Of a DNA stretch of 64,000 nt, positions 48,255 through 58,248 are shown piece after piece (positions within the stretch are counted from its first letter, which is position 1; every line of letters begins with the position of its first letter). The stretch comes from Candidatus Pantoea haifensis (GTDB lineage: Bacteria > Pseudomonadota > Gammaproteobacteria > Enterobacterales > Enterobacteriaceae). The DNA lies in the NCBI GenBank assembly GCA_018842655.1, contig JAGTWN010000004.1, positions 2,728,001 to 2,792,000 of the forward strand. The letters run 5' to 3'. The notes under the pieces are model-generated. The model was given only the letters and a program-made list of their open reading frames with translations, made no database searches and was not told where the DNA came from. A program made the position numbers and the translations under genes.

Positions 48255-48605
48255 TTAACGCGAACATTGTCCACCGTAATTACCACCGGCGCTGCTATTG
48301 TTACTGCCATTGCAGGCAGAAGAAGATGTGTTTGGAGAACCTCCTCCTTTAAAGCACCCTCCCGATATAGCACCTCCCACTATTCCTAAAGCTACGCCAG
48401 GCAATCCTCCTAATAGTCCAGAAACAACGCCACCCAAAATGCCATTATTACAATTTGCTACATTTGGATCGTTGTAACGTGGGTTACCGCTTTTACCATT
48501 TGAGCGACCGCCACCACGATTGTTACCGCTGCCTGGCCCATGCTTATCAGCATAATTCCCTGCACCAGATATCTGTTCGATTTCTTCATTCGTCAATAAA
48601 CGCAT
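48255..48605 (-). CDS. Class II microcin-like precursor with double-glycine-type leader
   Basis: 116 residues. The start MRLLTNEEIEQISGAG has the layout of microcin V, L and E492 leaders (MRxLTxxEhxxhSGA/G), predicting cleavage after GA and a 101-residue mature peptide by a PCAT-type exporter. The core is Gly/Ser/Asn-rich (GPGSGNNRGGGRSNGKSGN), then a glycine-zipper hydrophobic part (GILGGVVSGLLGGLPGVALGIVGGAISGG) and a Ser/Gly/Asn tail, with four cysteines and a net positive charge. AAGGA lies 7 bases before the ATG. AT-rich relative to its neighbours. No exporter (CvaA/CvaB type) is in the window. Confidence 0.75.
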   Translation of the reverse strand: MRLLTNEEIEQISGAGNYADKHGPGSGNNRGGGRSNGKSGNPRYNDPNVANCNNGILGGVVSGLLGGLPGVALGIVGGAISGGCFKGGGSPNTSSSACNGSNNSSAGGNYGGQCSR

Positions 48606-48944
48606 AATATTTCCTTATTTATGTCGTCTCTCATGGGAGAGGGCAGGAAAAATATTATCGGCAACAAAAAGGAAAATAAATAGTAAAACACTTAACACGT
48701 AATTGTATTAATACACACTTTCGTAGGCAAAAGCCTACTGGCGAGTTGAAAACATTATCATGAAGTCGCTAATCAGAAATAAAAAACACACTACTAAATC
48801 AGAGGTTTACTGTAACGCAGGAAATAAAAATCAGCGCAGAAAAATAAGATTAATTAATTTAGCGCGCGATTATTGATTAATTAGGAAAAGAAAAGGGTTT
48901 TCTTTGCTGTATTAAGTTAACCCTTCTCTGTTTTATCTTGATCG
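48606..48944. promoter_or_regulatory. AT-rich upstream region of the microcin-like gene
   Basis: About 340 bp with no gene. It contains two ATTATC words (48654-48659, 48754-48760), half-sites reminiscent of Fur boxes, which control several microcins; the second halves are poor, so this is weak. A small perfect hairpin GTAGGC, AAAA, GCCTAC lies at 48724-48739. Confidence 0.35.
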
Positions 48945-50129
48945 CTACAGTGCCTGCGCACACGCCCAGGCTGAACTCCAGGCCCACTGAAAGTTATAAC
49001 CGCCTAACCAACCCGTTACGTCCACCACTTCGCCAATAAAGTAGAGTCCAGGCACATCACGCGCCTCCATGGTTTTGGAGGAAAGCTGGGTGGTATCAAC
49101 CCCTCCCAGGGTGACTTCAGCAGTGCGATAACCTTCCGTGCCGTTTGGCTGTACACGCCACTGATGCAGCGTTTTCACCAGTTCAGCCTGTTGTTTACTG
49201 TTGAGCTGCTTCAGACTGACATCCGGCACCACCTTCATCTCTTGCAGAATTTCTACCAGCCGCTTAGGCAGCAACTTTGCCAGGCTGTTTTTCAGGCTGA
49301 GATTAGGATAGGTTTCGCGCTGCACATTGATAAAGCCATCCAGGTCATTGGCGGGCGATAAATTTATGGTAACGAATTCGCCAGGCTGCCAGTAGCTGGA
49401 AATTTGCAGCACGGCCGGGCCTGATAAACCACGATGGGTGAACAGCATCGCCTCTTTAAAGAGTGTGCCATCCTGCGCTTCAATAGAGGTATCGAGGGCG
49501 ACACCTGAAAGCGTCTGAAGCTGCTCCAGTAAAGGTTTGTGTAGCGTAAACGGCACCAGCGCAGCGCGGGTTGGAAACACCCTGAGACCAAACTGTTCGG
49601 CAATCTTATAACCGAACGGCGAGGCACCCAGACCCGGCATTGATAAACCGCCGCTGGCAATCACCAGTTTTTCGGCCCGGACGGTTGCGCCATTAAGTTG
49701 CAGCGTATAGCCCGCATCGTCGCGGCTTACGCTCAGCACCTCAGTACGCAGGCGCAGCGTCACCTGCCCTTTTTCACACTCTTTCATCAGCAGGTCGACG
49801 ATTTGCTGCGCTGAATCATCACAAAAGAGTTGGCCAAGCGTCTTTTCGTGCCAGGCAATGCCATGCTTATTGACCGCATCAATGAAATCCCATTGGGTAT
49901 AACGCGCCAGTGCAGATTTACAAAAGTGCGGGTTATGCGACAGATAAGCTGAGGCATCTGTATAAAGATTAGTGAAATTGCAGCGGCCACCGCCTGACAT
50001 CAAGATTTTCCGGCCTGGTTTTTTGCCGTTATCCAGTAACAGCACGCGGCGGCTGCGAAGGCCTGCCTGTGCGGCACAAAACAGCCCTGCGGCACCCGCG
50101 CCAATAATGATAACGTCAAACTGTTCCAC
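48945..50129 (-). CDS. yhiN: NAD(P)/FAD-dependent oxidoreductase YhiN
   Basis: HI0933/BaiN-family flavoprotein of uncertain role. 394 residues with the dinucleotide motif FDVIIIGAGAAGLFCAAQAG and the diagnostic KPGRKILMSGGGRCNFTNL, ending DVTGWLGGYNFQWAWSSAWACAQAL. Next to pitA as in E. coli, here divergent from it. Confidence 0.92.
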   Translation of the reverse strand: MEQFDVIIIGAGAAGLFCAAQAGLRSRRVLLLDNGKKPGRKILMSGGGRCNFTNLYTDASAYLSHNPHFCKSALARYTQWDFIDAVNKHGIAWHEKTLGQLFCDDSAQQIVDLLMKECEKGQVTLRLRTEVLSVSRDDAGYTLQLNGATVRAEKLVIASGGLSMPGLGASPFGYKIAEQFGLRVFPTRAALVPFTLHKPLLEQLQTLSGVALDTSIEAQDGTLFKEAMLFTHRGLSGPAVLQISSYWQPGEFVTINLSPANDLDGFINVQRETYPNLSLKNSLAKLLPKRLVEILQEMKVVPDVSLKQLNSKQQAELVKTLHQWRVQPNGTEGYRTAEVTLGGVDTTQLSSKTMEARDVPGLYFIGEVVDVTGWLGGYNFQWAWSSAWACAQAL

Positions 50130-50372
50130 TGCTAATTACCCGCTTTACCTGAAAGGCGCTGATTGTAGTGATCTGCTCATACAGACGCCAGTGTCAAAAA
50201 AATGCCGCAAATGTGTCATATTGTAAATGATTAATTTTTAAACCTTTTTGTCTTTCCACACCCGGTGAATTACAGGTTTACGACAAATTAAGGCTATATT
50301 TTCCTTTCCCATACAGCACGTTGTCGCGGATAATGCGCCGCGTTCATGTCCTCCCAAAATGGCGTAACGTTT

Positions 50373-51872
50373 ATGCTACATCTGTTTGCTGGCCTGGATC
50401 TTAGTACCGGCCTGTTATTGGTTCTTGCCCTGCTGTTTGTATTGTTTTATGAAGCAATCAACGGCTTCCACGACACGGCCAACGCAGTTGCGACGGTCAT
50501 TTATACTCGTGCCATGCGCGCCCAGCTTGCTGTGGTTATGGCCGGCGTATTCAACTTCTTTGGTGTACTGCTCGGTGGTTTGAGTGTTGCTTATGCCATT
50601 GTTCACATGCTTCCCACCGACTTGTTGTTAAATGTCGGATCGGCTCACGGTCTCGCCATGGTGTTTTCTATGCTACTGGCGGCGATCATCTGGAACCTCG
50701 GTACCTGGTATTTAGGGTTACCGGCCTCCAGCTCCCATACCCTGATCGGCGCGATTATCGGTATCGGTCTTACCAACGCATTAATGAATGGCACGTCAGT
50801 CGTTGATGCGCTTAACATTCCGAAAGTCATTAACATTTTTCTGTCATTGATTCTGTCGCCGATTGTCGGCCTGCTGATTGCGGGTGGGTTGATTTTTATC
50901 CTGCGCCGTTACTGGAGCGGTACGAAAAAACGTGCACGTATTCATATGACGCCTGCTGACCGTGAGAAGATCGATGGCAAGAAAAAGCCGCCGTTCTGGA
51001 CGCGCACTGCGTTAATTATCTCCGCTATTGGGGTGAGTTATTCGCACGGCGCAAACGATGGTCAGAAAGGTATTGGCCTGATCATGCTGGTTCTGATTGG
51101 CGTTGCACCAGCAGGTTTCGTGGTGAATATGAATTCATCCGGTTACGACATTACACGTACCCGCGATGCGGTTAATCATCTTGAGCAATATTATCAGCAA
51201 CACAATCAATCGCTGACGCATGTTGTTCAAATGGCGCCGCCTGCGCTGCCGACACCGGAAGAGGTGCCGTCAGGTCCGCATGAGTTCCATTGCGATAGTG
51301 CCCGGGCATTACAGGCTGTTCAGCGTGCACAAGGCTTGCTGAATAATCTACAAAGCTATGATCAACTGTCTGTTGATCAGCGTAGCCAGATGCGCCGCTT
51401 GCTGTTGTGTATCTCTGATACCGCCGACAAAGCAGCCAAGCTGCCGGAAACCAGCCCGGATGACAAACGCTTCCTCAACAAGCTGAAAGGCGATTTGTTA
51501 GGCACTATTGAGTATGCGCCTGTCTGGATTATCGTGGCGGTTGCGTTAGCACTGGGCACCGGCACCATGATTGGCTGGCGTCGTGTTGCAACCACTATCG
51601 GTGAAAAAATCGGTAAGAAGGGCATGACCTATGCGCAGGGTATGTCCGCACAGGTTACCGCTGCGTTGTCAATTGGTATTGCCAGCTATACCGGCATGCC
51701 GGTTTCTACCACGCATATCCTCTCCTCTTCTGTCGCCGGTACGATGCTGGTAGACGGCGGCGGATTACAGAGGCGAACCATTAAGAACATTGCTATGGCA
51801 TGGGTATTTACTCTGCCGGTGTGTATCGTACTTTCAGGTTCGCTGTACTGGATTGCGCTAAAACTGGTGTAA
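50373..51872 (+). CDS. pitA: Low-affinity inorganic phosphate transporter PitA
   Basis: Metal-phosphate:H+ symporter. The start at 50373 ([48 protein letters not shown]) gives 499 residues, the E. coli length; the open frame to 50346 adds nine unsupported residues. Both PHO4 signature repeats are present ([11 protein letters not shown] near residue 30; [12 protein letters not shown] near 225), with a central hydrophilic loop. Confidence 0.96.
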   Translation: MLHLFAGLDLSTGLLLVLALLFVLFYEAINGFHDTANAVATVIYTRAMRAQLAVVMAGVFNFFGVLLGGLSVAYAIVHMLPTDLLLNVGSAHGLAMVFSMLLAAIIWNLGTWYLGLPASSSHTLIGAIIGIGLTNALMNGTSVVDALNIPKVINIFLSLILSPIVGLLIAGGLIFILRRYWSGTKKRARIHMTPADREKIDGKKKPPFWTRTALIISAIGVSYSHGANDGQKGIGLIMLVLIGVAPAGFVVNMNSSGYDITRTRDAVNHLEQYYQQHNQSLTHVVQMAPPALPTPEEVPSGPHEFHCDSARALQAVQRAQGLLNNLQSYDQLSVDQRSQMRRLLLCISDTADKAAKLPETSPDDKRFLNKLKGDLLGTIEYAPVWIIVAVALALGTGTMIGWRRVATTIGEKIGKKGMTYAQGMSAQVTAALSIGIASYTGMPVSTTHILSSSVAGTMLVDGGGLQRRTIKNIAMAWVFTLPVCIVLSGSLYWIALKLV

Positions 51873-51878
51873 TTTATC

Positions 51879-51903
51879 AAGGGCGACATTAGTCGCCCTT
51901 TTT
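51879..51903. terminator. Bidirectional terminator between pitA and uspB
   Basis: AAGGGCGAC, loop ATTA, GTCGCCCTT and further T's. The uspB stop codon lies at its right edge. Confidence 0.85.
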
Positions 51904-52237
51904 AATGCCAGATAGCCATCGCAATCAGGCTAATCACCACTAACCCGCACAGTGCACTGGTCAAAATAAACTGACCACGTACCCGCTCACAGCGACGAAT
52001 AAACTCGTCGTCATGATGATCAAGATAACGTTTTGCCCAGATATAGCGCACCAGCCGCACCTGCTTGCTTGGCTGTCCATGAGAAGTGAAAAAACCCGCG
52101 CCATCAACGTACTGATACAGCAGCGGATCGCAACCACGTAGTACCGCTAACAATGCGCGCAGAGAAGAGAAATAGCGCGCCATATTCACAATACAAACCA
52201 CACACAGAGCCCAAAAAAGCGCGATAGTGCTAATCAT
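51902..52237 (-). CDS. uspB: Universal stress protein B
   Basis: Small inner-membrane stress protein linked to ethanol tolerance in stationary phase. The start at 52237 ([46 protein letters not shown]) gives 111 residues, the E. coli length, with one helix at each end. The 37 extra upstream residues of the open frame are rejected. Divergent from uspA, as in E. coli. Confidence 0.95.
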   Translation of the reverse strand: MISTIALFWALCVVCIVNMARYFSSLRALLAVLRGCDPLLYQYVDGAGFFTSHGQPSKQVRLVRYIWAKRYLDHHDDEFIRRCERVRGQFILTSALCGLVVISLIAMAIWH

Positions 52238-52652
52238 GTTCCCCTCCCAGTTGGAGCGGCAGAGACGAATGCAGCAGCGTAACGCTGTAAACGCTCCACA
52301 GAAATTCCCAACCACTGAATGAACCAGACGGCGATTTTGTTTTGACAAGCCTGGGCGGTCAGAGCCATGCGTAAATGACCGTCTTTTCAGTGTAGGAGAA
52401 ATGTTTCATTTTTTTCCAGCGATGATTTTCGTTCGGCGCGAGCAAAAATTGCTCGCCTTTGATCTGATTCACAACCGTAGCGGTGACAGAAGCATTTGTT
52501 TACATTGGCAGCTATACTCTGAGGTATAACAACATGACATCTGCTAAATAGTTTGGTGGTGCTCATCGCCCGTTCGCGCAAAGGATTACGCTAAGCTGTG
52601 ACGCGGCAGGAAGACTGGTTGCCATCCTGAATCTTGTGAAAGGAGTTATATC
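52238..52652. promoter_or_regulatory. uspB/uspA divergent region
   Basis: 415 bp with no gene supported. It must hold both promoters. I could not assign a convincing -35/-10 pair; TATACT at about 52513 lacks a spaced -35. Confidence 0.35.
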
Positions 52653-53090
52653 ATGGCTTATAAACATATCCTGATTGCAGTAGACCTTTCCCCAGAAAGC
52701 CAGTTACTGGTGGATAAAGCCGTTTCGCTGGCACGTCCTTACGATGCCAAAATCTCTTTGATTCACGTTGATGTGAATTACTCCGACCTCTACACCGGTC
52801 TGATTGATGTTAATCTTGGCGATATGCAGAAGCGTATTTCGCATGAAACCCATCAGGCACTGAAAGACCTGTCAGATTCGGCAGGCTATCCCATCAGCGA
52901 AACCCTGAGTGGCAGCGGTGATCTGGCTCAGGTGTTGGTTGATGCGATTAAAAAGTATGATGTAGATATGGTGGTCTGCGGTCATCATCAGGATTTCTGG
53001 AGCAAGCTGATGTCGTCAGCGCGCCAGTTGATTAACACCGTACATATCGACATGCTGATTGTGCCGCTACGCGATGATGAAGATGAATAG
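52653..53090 (+). CDS. uspA: Universal stress protein A
   Basis: 145-residue cytoplasmic Usp-fold protein induced by growth arrest. [62 protein letters not shown] matches E. coli UspA. AAGGAG lies upstream of the ATG. In E. coli dtpB is near; it is absent here. Confidence 0.97.
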   Translation: MAYKHILIAVDLSPESQLLVDKAVSLARPYDAKISLIHVDVNYSDLYTGLIDVNLGDMQKRISHETHQALKDLSDSAGYPISETLSGSGDLAQVLVDAIKKYDVDMVVCGHHQDFWSKLMSSARQLINTVHIDMLIVPLRDDEDE

Positions 53091-53105
53091 TGATGCTTTG
53101 CCTGT

Positions 53106-53133
53106 AAAAAAGCCGGTGTAAACCGGCTTTTTT
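53106..53133. terminator. Bidirectional terminator between uspA and rsmJ
   Basis: AAAGCCGGT and ACCGGCTTT around a 4-nt loop, flanked by A's on the left and T's on the right, between convergent genes. Confidence 0.88.
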
Positions 53134-53134
53134 A

Positions 53135-53890
53135 TTATTCATTCGCTAAGGGCGGATAGATATCAAAGCGATGACTTTTCGTCACTACTGCGGATTGTGT
53201 TACCACACCTGCCAGCGGTGGCGCGTAATCAGGGCGCTTCACCACAATACGCTTTTTCGCCAGACGACGAGCCGGTTCCAGTAGCGCGTCAGCGTCTTCA
53301 TCGGCACCGACCAGCGACTGAAAAACTCGCATCTCCTTTTTCACCATCGCACTTTTCTGGCGGTGCGGATACATCGGGTCGAGATACACCACATCCGGTG
53401 CGGGCGTAATATCATTTAGCGCCTGCGCACTGGCGGCATGGATTAATGTCAGTCGCTCGCGCAGCCAGCCACCTATCTCAGCATCCTGATAGCCACGCTG
53501 TAAACCATCTTCCAGCAGTGCCGCAACCACGGGATGGCGCTCCAGCATGCGCACCCGGCAGCCCAGTGCTGCTAATACAAAGGCATCACGTCCCAGACCT
53601 GCGGTGGCATCAATCACATCCGGCAAATAACTGCCTTTGATGCCTACCGCTTTTGCAACCGCTTCGCCGCGTCCGCCGCCAAAACGCCGACGGTGCGCCA
53701 TCGCGCCTGAAACAAAATCCACAAAAATGCCGCCCAGTTTTGGTTCATCACGCTTGCGTAATTCCAGATGGGTTGGCGTCTGTACCAGCGCCAGCGCAGC
53801 ATCGTCGTCATGCTCTAACTGCCAACGCTGCGCTAAACGCGATAAGGCGCCGTCCCCGGCGCCTGTTTCATCGAGCAAACAGATTTTCAC
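53135..53890 (-). CDS. rsmJ: 16S rRNA (guanine(1516)-N(2))-methyltransferase RsmJ
   Basis: 251 residues. SAM-binding motif [20 protein letters not shown] and catalytic DPMYP ([24 protein letters not shown]). The start [23 protein letters not shown] fits the family. Lies 8 bp downstream of prlC and is probably co-transcribed with it, as in E. coli. Confidence 0.96.
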   Translation of the reverse strand: MKICLLDETGAGDGALSRLAQRWQLEHDDDAALALVQTPTHLELRKRDEPKLGGIFVDFVSGAMAHRRRFGGGRGEAVAKAVGIKGSYLPDVIDATAGLGRDAFVLAALGCRVRMLERHPVVAALLEDGLQRGYQDAEIGGWLRERLTLIHAASAQALNDITPAPDVVYLDPMYPHRQKSAMVKKEMRVFQSLVGADEDADALLEPARRLAKKRIVVKRPDYAPPLAGVVTQSAVVTKSHRFDIYPPLANE

Positions 53891-53898
53891 GTAACGCT

Positions 53899-55941
53899 TT
53901 ATCCCTGAATGCCGTAGTGTTCCAGCATCGCATCCAGCTGAGGTTCACGACCTCGGAAGCGTTTAAACAGCTCCATTGGCTCTTCCGAGCCGCCGCGCGT
54001 CAGGATGTTGTCCAGGAATGACTGCCCGGTTTCGCGATTGAAAATACCCTCTTCTTCAAAGCGCGAATAAGCATCCGCAGCCAGCACGTCTGCCCACAGG
54101 TAGCTGTAATATCCCGCTGCATATCCGCCAGCAAAAATATGGCTAAAGGCATGAGGGAAACGGCCCCATTCCGGGCCTGGCACCACGGCGACCTGGCTTT
54201 TCACTTCACGCAACGTGTCGAGAATTTGTGCGCCTTTTTCCGGCTTAAATTCGGTATGCAGGCGGAAGTCGAACAGGCCAAACTCCAGCTGACGCAGAAT
54301 AAACAGTGCTGCCTGATAATTTTTCGCCGCCAGCATTTTATCCAGCAGCTCTTTCGGCAGCGGTTCACCGGTTTCATAATGTCCCGAAATAAACGCCAGT
54401 GCATCCGGCTCCCAGCACCAGTTTTCCATAAACTGGCTAGGCAGCTCGACGGCATCCCACGGCACACCGCTAATTCCCGCCACGCCTGGGGTTTCCACGC
54501 GCGTCAGCATATGGTGCAGGCCATGACCAAACTCATGAAACAGCGTAATGACCTCATCATGGGTAAACAGAGCCGGTTTGCCTTTCACCGGACGGTTAAA
54601 GTTACAGGTGAGATACGCCACTGGCTTTTGCAGGCTGCCGTCAGCTTTACGCATCTGACCGACGCAATCATCCATCCACGCCCCGCCGCGCTTGTTTTCA
54701 CGCGCGTAGAGGTCGAGATAGAAGCTACCGCGCAGCTCGCCGGTTTCATCGAACAGATCGAAGAAGCGCACATCCGGATGATAAACCTCGACATCGGTAC
54801 GCTCTTTAGCGGTGATGCCGTAAATGCGCTTCACCACTTCAAACAAGCCAGCAACGGCGCGTGATTCAGGAAAATAGGGACGCAGCTGTTCATCACTGAT
54901 GGTATAAAGATGCTGCTTCTGTTTCTCACCGTAGTAGGTCAGATCCCACGGATTCAGGTTGTCTACGCCGTGCTCTTGCTTTGCAAAAGCGCGCAGCTGT
55001 GCCAGCTCTTTCTCGCCCTGTGGACGGGCGCGTTTAGCCAAATCATTGAGGAAATCGATAACCTGAGACGGGTTTTCTGCCATTTTAGTAGCCAGTGATT
55101 TGTCGGCATAGGAATCAAAGCCCAACAGTTGCGCCAGCTCATGACGCAGCGCCAGCACTTCTGCCATCACTGGGCTGTTGTCCCATTTACCGGCATTCGG
55201 ACCTTGATCGGAAGCACGTGTTGAGTAAGCGCGATACATTTCTTCGCGCAACGCGGCATTGTCGCAATACGTCATCACCGGCAGGTAGCTTGGAATATCC
55301 AGCGTCAACAGCCAGCCTTCCTGCTCTTTGGCTTCAGCCTGCGCTTTAGCTGCCGCCATTGCGCTCTCTGGCATACCTGCCAGCTCGCTTTCGTCGGTGA
55401 TGAGCTTGCTCCAGCCCATAGTGGCGTCGAGCACATTATTACTGTAAGTGGAACCCAGCTCAGAGAGACGCGCAGCGATTTCGCCATAGCGCGTCTGTTT
55501 CTCTTTCGTCAGGCCAATGCCCGACAGCTCAAAATCACGCAGCGCATTATCGACGGCTTTTTTCTGTGCTAAATCCAGCGCCGCGTAATGCTCACCCTCT
55601 TTCAGGTTGCGATACGCCTGATACAACCCCTCATGCTGGCCCACCCAGGTGCTGTACTCAGACAGCAGCGGCAGCGTTTGCTCATAAGCCTGACGCAGTT
55701 CCGGGCTGTTTTTTACCGAATTAAGGTGACTTACCGGTGAGAAAATGCGACCCAGACGATCATCAGTTTCCGCCAGAGGCTGCACTAAATTATCCCAGGT
55801 GTAAGGTGCGCCCTGCGCCACCACTTTCTCCACCATGGCACGACAGTCATTCAATACCTCAGTCACGGCAGGAACAACATGTTCAGGTTGGATAGCGGAA
55901 AAAGGCGGAAGAGTAAAAGATGTAAGAAGCGGATTGGTCAT
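53899..55941 (-). CDS. prlC: Oligopeptidase A (PrlC)
   Basis: Zinc M3-family oligopeptidase that degrades cleaved signal peptides and short peptides in the cytoplasm. The start at 55941 ([52 protein letters not shown]) gives 680 residues, the E. coli length; AAAGGA is upstream. The HEFGH zinc motif lies near residue 470 ([14 protein letters not shown]). A perfect GCGCGAC/GTCGCGC repeat (55968-55983) lies in the leader region. In E. coli prlC-rsmJ is a heat-shock operon; a sigma-32 promoter was not clear here. Confidence 0.97.
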   Translation of the reverse strand: MTNPLLTSFTLPPFSAIQPEHVVPAVTEVLNDCRAMVEKVVAQGAPYTWDNLVQPLAETDDRLGRIFSPVSHLNSVKNSPELRQAYEQTLPLLSEYSTWVGQHEGLYQAYRNLKEGEHYAALDLAQKKAVDNALRDFELSGIGLTKEKQTRYGEIAARLSELGSTYSNNVLDATMGWSKLITDESELAGMPESAMAAAKAQAEAKEQEGWLLTLDIPSYLPVMTYCDNAALREEMYRAYSTRASDQGPNAGKWDNSPVMAEVLALRHELAQLLGFDSYADKSLATKMAENPSQVIDFLNDLAKRARPQGEKELAQLRAFAKQEHGVDNLNPWDLTYYGEKQKQHLYTISDEQLRPYFPESRAVAGLFEVVKRIYGITAKERTDVEVYHPDVRFFDLFDETGELRGSFYLDLYARENKRGGAWMDDCVGQMRKADGSLQKPVAYLTCNFNRPVKGKPALFTHDEVITLFHEFGHGLHHMLTRVETPGVAGISGVPWDAVELPSQFMENWCWEPDALAFISGHYETGEPLPKELLDKMLAAKNYQAALFILRQLEFGLFDFRLHTEFKPEKGAQILDTLREVKSQVAVVPGPEWGRFPHAFSHIFAGGYAAGYYSYLWADVLAADAYSRFEEEGIFNRETGQSFLDNILTRGGSEEPMELFKRFRGREPQLDAMLEHYGIQG

Positions 55942-56126
55942 AGCGCAGTCCTTTATCAATGTATGAGGCGCGACAGGTCGCGCAATGCAATCGTATTAAC
56001 ATGCGGCTAAGTGTAGCGAAAATCAATGGCAGCCGGGATGAGTGCGGAAGAAACGGTCGCATAGCGATGAGAAGGGATGAAATCGTGAAGATTTCCACGG
56101 CGGGACGCACCCGTACAGGCATGAGG

Positions 56127-56352
56127 CTAAAACTCGCGCTTGACGATAATGTAGCCATTGAAGCTTATTGAACACTCCGCTTCACTAACGACTAATGATG
56201 CAAGTGTAATATTATGCTTGTTCTCTTTATTAACATAATCAAACCGCACAATGATATTCATGGGATTTGCATGTAAACAGATTGTTTTCATCAAACTGAT
56301 ATACACCATTAAGCGTAAACGATAGCGTTCTGACATTATAAACCCAGGCCAT
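56127..56352 (-). pseudogene. Small gene after hcp, probably truncated or frameshifted
   Basis: AAGGAGAG is followed by ATG at 56352: MAWVYNVRTLSFTLNGVYQFDENNLFTCKSHEYHCAV, stop at 56239. A second frame (RFDYVNKENKHNITLASLVVSEAECSISFNGYIIVKREF, stop at 56127) has protein-like content and may be its continuation after a frame change. Placed directly after an hcp remnant, where T6SS cargo or immunity genes are often found. The family is not identified. Confidence 0.45.
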
Positions 56353-56405
56353 TGCATCTCTCCTTGCGTTAATAAATGACGCATTCCTGCGCCATAGCCT
56401 CTTAA

Positions 56406-56881
56406 CGCTCTGGTTTTCCATGAATCGGTAAACTGAATATTACCATCGCAATATTTCCAGGCGATTTTCTCATACCTTAACATTACCGATTAGAGATGAT
56501 TCATATTCTCCACAGACGTAACATTGTGCATGATTGGGTTAATCGAAACGACTTTACCCCTACAGGCTGCATATTGAAATATCCCTCTTCCTGTCCGGAA
56601 TAATTAATGCGATACCATTCTATTTCGGCGCTTTTTAGTGTCTGCCCCGTGGCTACGGCTTTGTAAAAATAAGGACTGGAGGAATCAAATTCTTTTTCAA
56701 ATTCCATCTCGCTGTGAATGCGCGTTCCGGTTAATTTGCCGGTGTGGCTGTCCGTAGGAATATTTAAACCGTGCATAAAACTGAGAAGTTCAATACTCTC
56801 TTTTCTGGCTTTGATATTCACACTGCCTTTGATATCGGCCTGGCCATCATCCTTAAGCCATAAATAAGCCGGAATGGTCAT
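56406..56881 (-). pseudogene. hcp: Orphan type VI secretion tube protein Hcp, disrupted
   Basis: The N-terminal frame from 56881 (MTIPAYLWLKDDGQADIKGSVNIKARKESIELLSFMHGLNIPTDSHTGKLTGTRIHSEMEF, and SAEIEWYRINYSGQEEGYFNM) is clearly Hcp. The frame is lost near 56554; one added base restores VGVKVVSINPIMHNVTSVENMNHL. An in-frame TAA (56490-56492) then replaces a residue before SVMLRYEKIAWKYCDGNIQFTDSWKTRA, the normal Hcp end (159 codons). The frameshift is like the other homopolymer errors, but the stop is a substitution and could be real. No other T6SS structural gene is present. Confidence 0.8.
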
Positions 56882-56923
56882 GAATGATTCCCTGTTGTTA
56901 TTGCTGGTGAAAAGAGCAGCCAC

Positions 56924-57300
56924 TGCAGGGTTGAAGAGGTGCTGTAAATTTGACTTAAGTCATCTGTGAATGTGTTTAACGGAGACAAAAAGACGTTTTG
57001 TGAGACGCATCTTATTGGTGCTTTTTGCCTTCGTTGTCAGGCGATTTATTTTATTTTTCAAAAGATTGCACGTAACGGTTACGGGTAAAAAGATAAACGC
57101 GCAAAAACAACAATCTGATCTTATGCTTTCTCCGTCCATCGGGCAGTTATCCCTGATATAATCCACCACCTTTCAAGGTTCTCATGCTTTTCCTGCATCC
57201 GTTGCTGTGCGCCGTTCTGTGGGTTAATACGTGGGGTAATAATTGTAATTTATTGATTTTAATCAATTAAAACCTTATAAATTCAACAGGATAAAGAAAT
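56924..57300. other. AT-rich region between hcp and rlmJ
   Basis: About 380 bp without a supported gene; a 69-codon minus frame has no family features. It should contain the hcp and rlmJ promoters. TTTTAATC and AATTTATTG stretches near 57240-57270 are AT-rich but give no clear -35/-10. Confidence 0.35.
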
Positions 57301-58143
57301 ATGCTCAGCTATCGCCACAGTTTTCATGCCGGCAACCACGCCGACGTGCTGAAACACACTGTTCAAAGCCTGATCATCACTGCGCTGAAAGAGAAAGAAA
57401 AACCGTTCTTCTACCTTGATACTCACGCAGGTGCGGGACGTTATCAACTGAGCGGTGAGCACGCTGAACGTACCGGCGAATATCTGGAAGGCATCGCACG
57501 CATCTGGCAGCAGCCGGATGCACCAGAATTACTGCACCCCTATTTTGATGCGATTCATGCGCTCAATCGCAATAACACGCTGCGCTATTATCCCGGTTCG
57601 CCGCTGATTGCGCGTCATTTGCTGCGCGAAGATGACAAACTGCAACTCACTGAATTGCACTCCAGCGATTATCCGCTGCTGCGCAATGAGTTCAGCAAAG
57701 ACAAACGTGCACGGGTTGATCGCGCCGATGGTTATCAGCAGTTAAAAGCAAAACTGCCGCCACCGTCGCGTCGCGGTCTGATTCTGATCGATCCGCCTTA
57801 CGAGATGAAAAGCGATTATCAGGCAGTAGTGAAAGGCATTCAGGAAGGTCACAAACGTTTTAGTACTGGTGTGTTCGCTTTGTGGTATCCGGTGGTATTA
57901 CGTCAGCAGATTAAACATATGCTGCGCGACCTTGAAGCGACCGGCATTCGCAATATTCTTCAAATTGAACTGGCTACACGTCCTGACAGCGATCAGCGCG
58001 GCATGACCGCCTCTGGCATGATTGTCATCAACCCGCCGTGGAAGCTGGCGCAGCAAATGGAGACTCTCCTGCCGTGGCTGCATCAAAAGCTGGTTCCAGC
58101 CGGAACCGGGCACTTCAGCGTCACGCAGATTGTTGCGGAATAA
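57301..58143 (+). CDS. rlmJ: 23S rRNA (adenine(2030)-N(6))-methyltransferase RlmJ
   Basis: 280 residues, the E. coli length. Starts MLSYRHSFHAGNHADVLKHTVQSLIITALKEKEKPFFYLDTHAGAGRYQL and carries the catalytic DPPY near residue 164 (RRGLILIDPPYEMKSDYQAVV). In E. coli it also lies between prlC and gor. Confidence 0.97.
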   Translation: MLSYRHSFHAGNHADVLKHTVQSLIITALKEKEKPFFYLDTHAGAGRYQLSGEHAERTGEYLEGIARIWQQPDAPELLHPYFDAIHALNRNNTLRYYPGSPLIARHLLREDDKLQLTELHSSDYPLLRNEFSKDKRARVDRADGYQQLKAKLPPPSRRGLILIDPPYEMKSDYQAVVKGIQEGHKRFSTGVFALWYPVVLRQQIKHMLRDLEATGIRNILQIELATRPDSDQRGMTASGMIVINPPWKLAQQMETLLPWLHQKLVPAGTGHFSVTQIVAE

Positions 58144-58248
58144 CGAGCGGCCTCGCAAAGTGCGTCCTTTACGCTTGTCTGAGGATGCACTCTCGCCATA
58201 GATTTAGCTGTCGCGGCGCTGGGCTGCGGGTAAAAAAGGATGTTTACC

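Noticed and set aside
48654-48760. Fur boxes controlling the microcin-like gene
   Set aside because: Only one half of each site fits the consensus; too weak to call.
54139-54864. 241-codon plus-strand frame opposite prlC
   Set aside because: Antisense shadow; prlC is full length and conserved.
56960-57169. 69-codon minus-strand frame upstream of hcp
   Set aside because: Low-complexity AT-rich DNA, no start signal, no family features.
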